This document shows, piece after piece, positions 6,162 through 7,201 of a stretch of 7,201 bases of DNA (within the stretch, counting starts at the first letter, position 1; every line of letters begins with the position of its first letter). The notes under the pieces were generated by a model. The model saw only the letters and a list, made by a program, of their open reading frames with translations, did not search any database and had not been told where the DNA came from. Position numbers and translations under genes: made by a program. Origin of the DNA: Clostridiales bacterium DTU092 (GTDB lineage: Bacteria; Bacillota; Clostridia; Caldicoprobacterales; Caldicoprobacteraceae); NCBI GenBank assembly GCA_001513505.1, contig LFTM01000275.1, positions 1 to 7,201 of the forward strand, given 5' to 3'.

Positions 6162-7201
6162 TTATTTGTTTAACTCTTCCAGTAAAATTTTATTAACTAG
6201 CTGCGGATTTGCCCTGCCTTTCGTTGCCCGCATTGTTTGTCCAACCAAAAAACCCATAGCTTTCTTCTTGCCTTTTTTATAATCTTCTACAGACTTAGGG
6301 TTATCCGCAATAACTTTCTTTATTATTTCTACAAGTTCATCCTGATCGGATATCTGTTTAAGCCCCTTTTCTTCTACAATGGTTTCCGGATCCTTGCCGG
6401 TATTGAACATCTCTTCAAATACAGTTTTTGCAATTGTTCCGCTTATAACATTACTGTCAATTAATCGCAATAGATTTACCAGGTTTTCAGGGGTTACAGG
6501 CACATCCGATACTTCTATACTACGCTCGTTAACCAGCCTCAAAAAATCTCCCATTAGCCAGTTGCTGACAGTTTTCGGATTTTGATATGCATCAACACAT
6601 TTTTCAAAATAATCGGCTAAATCTTTGGAAGCCGTCAGAACACCTGCATCATAATCAGGAATACCATATTCATCAACAAATCTTTTCTGCCTTTGTGCAG
6701 GTAGTTCAGGAATCTCTTTTCTGATTTTTTCCACCCATTCATGATCTATCTCAATCGGGGGAAGATCCGGCTCAGGAAAATACCTGTAATCCTGGGCCTG
6801 TTCTTTGGTACGCATGGCGAAACTTCGCCCCAGACCATCATCCCATCTTCGCGTTTCCCTGAGTACTTTGCCTCCTTCTTCCAATACACTTATCTGTCTG
6901 GAGGCTTCATACTCTATTGCCCTGTATACAGCACGGAACGAGTTTAAGTTCTTCATTTCAGTGCGTTCGCCAAATTCTTTTTGTCCTTCCGGCCTTACGG
7001 ATACATTGACGTCACATCGCAAAGATCCCTCCTGCATCTTACAGTCGGACACGTCAATATATTGAAGAATATTTTTTAAATTTTCGAGAAACACCCTTGC
7101 TTCCTCGGCGGTTCTCAAGTCCGGCTCGGTTACTATCTCGATTAAAGGTACACCGCTTCTGTTTAAATCAACAAGTGTATGATCCATATACGGATCATGC
7201 A
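6162..7201 (-). CDS. gatB: Aspartyl/glutamyl-tRNA(Asn/Gln) amidotransferase subunit B, 5' end cut by window edge
   Basis: GatB binds mischarged Glu-tRNA(Gln) or Asp-tRNA(Asn), phosphorylates the acyl group and amidates it with ammonia supplied by GatA, so the cell can make Gln-tRNA or Asn-tRNA without the direct synthetase. About 345 of the usual 475 residues are visible; the first roughly 130 lie beyond the right edge, so codons before the ATG at 7187 remain in frame (HDPY). Recognisable segments in order are LVDLNRSGVPLIEIVTEPD, GSLRCDVNVSVRP, EMKNLNSFRAVYRAIEYE, TRRWDDG, and AQDYRYFPEPDLPP. The C-terminal YqeY-like tRNA-binding tail follows, ending GQTMRATKGRANPQLVNKIL. The frame is intact to the stop. 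gatC and gatA would be expected upstream, outside the window. Confidence 0.97.
   Translation of the reverse strand, partial: HDPYMDHTLVDLNRSGVPLIEIVTEPDLRTAEEARVFLENLKNILQYIDVSDCKMQEGSLRCDVNVSVRPEGQKEFGERTEMKNLNSFRAVYRAIEYEASRQISVLEEGGKVLRETRRWDDGLGRSFAMRTKEQAQDYRYFPEPDLPPIEIDHEWVEKIRKEIPELPAQRQKRFVDEYGIPDYDAGVLTASKDLADYFEKCVDAYQNPKTVSNWLMGDFLRLVNERSIEVSDVPVTPENLVNLLRLIDSNVISGTIAKTVFEEMFNTGKDPETIVEEKGLKQISDQDELVEIIKKVIADNPKSVEDYKKGKKKAMGFLVGQTMRATKGRANPQLVNKILLEELNK

Noticed and set aside
1..7201. A hidden defence, mobile or CRISPR-type system
   Set aside because: All substantial coding space is taken by recognised conserved genes. No spaced repeats, transposase motifs, attachment-site duplication or compositional island was seen.

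Overview
The window reads as a chromosomal housekeeping segment from a low-G+C Firmicute, most likely a member of the Clostridia. The gene order yicC - remA - gmk - rpoZ - coaBC - priA is the classic Firmicutes arrangement. RemA, an AT-rich base composition, strong GGAGG-type ribosome binding sites and sigma-A-like promoters agree with this. The genus cannot be named from the sequence. Every gene is on the minus strand, so transcription runs from high to low coordinates.

Layout in transcription order: (1) 7201-6162, the 3' three quarters of gatB, whose start lies beyond the right edge. (2) A gap of about 300 bases with a perfect 12-bp inverted repeat and the promoter of the next gene. (3) 5854-4856, an AIR-synthase/HypE-like ATP-binding protein of unknown substrate, apparently with its own promoter. 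(4) A 117-base gap with an extended -10 promoter. (5) 4738-1590, a tight run of yicC (endoribonuclease), remA (DNA-binding regulator), gmk (guanylate kinase, damaged here), rpoZ (RNA polymerase omega) and coaBC (coenzyme A synthesis). (6) A small hairpin with a T run, then priA (replication restart helicase), cut by the left edge after 500 codons.

The genes serve RNA turnover, GTP supply, transcription, cofactor synthesis, replication restart and tRNA-dependent amidation. Their grouping is conserved rather than a single pathway. I see no mobile element, CRISPR array, tRNA, rRNA or defence-type cassette, and I do not think a new multi-gene system is present.

The main anomaly is gmk. It has lost an inferred segment of about 101 bases, which removes part of the GMP-binding site and shifts the frame. 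Since gmk is normally essential, this is either an assembly or strain-mixture artefact, or a real pseudogene covered by another copy. Second-tier points are the AIR-synthase-like protein, which lacks the C-terminal cysteine of true HypE, and the competing inverted repeats downstream of gatB.
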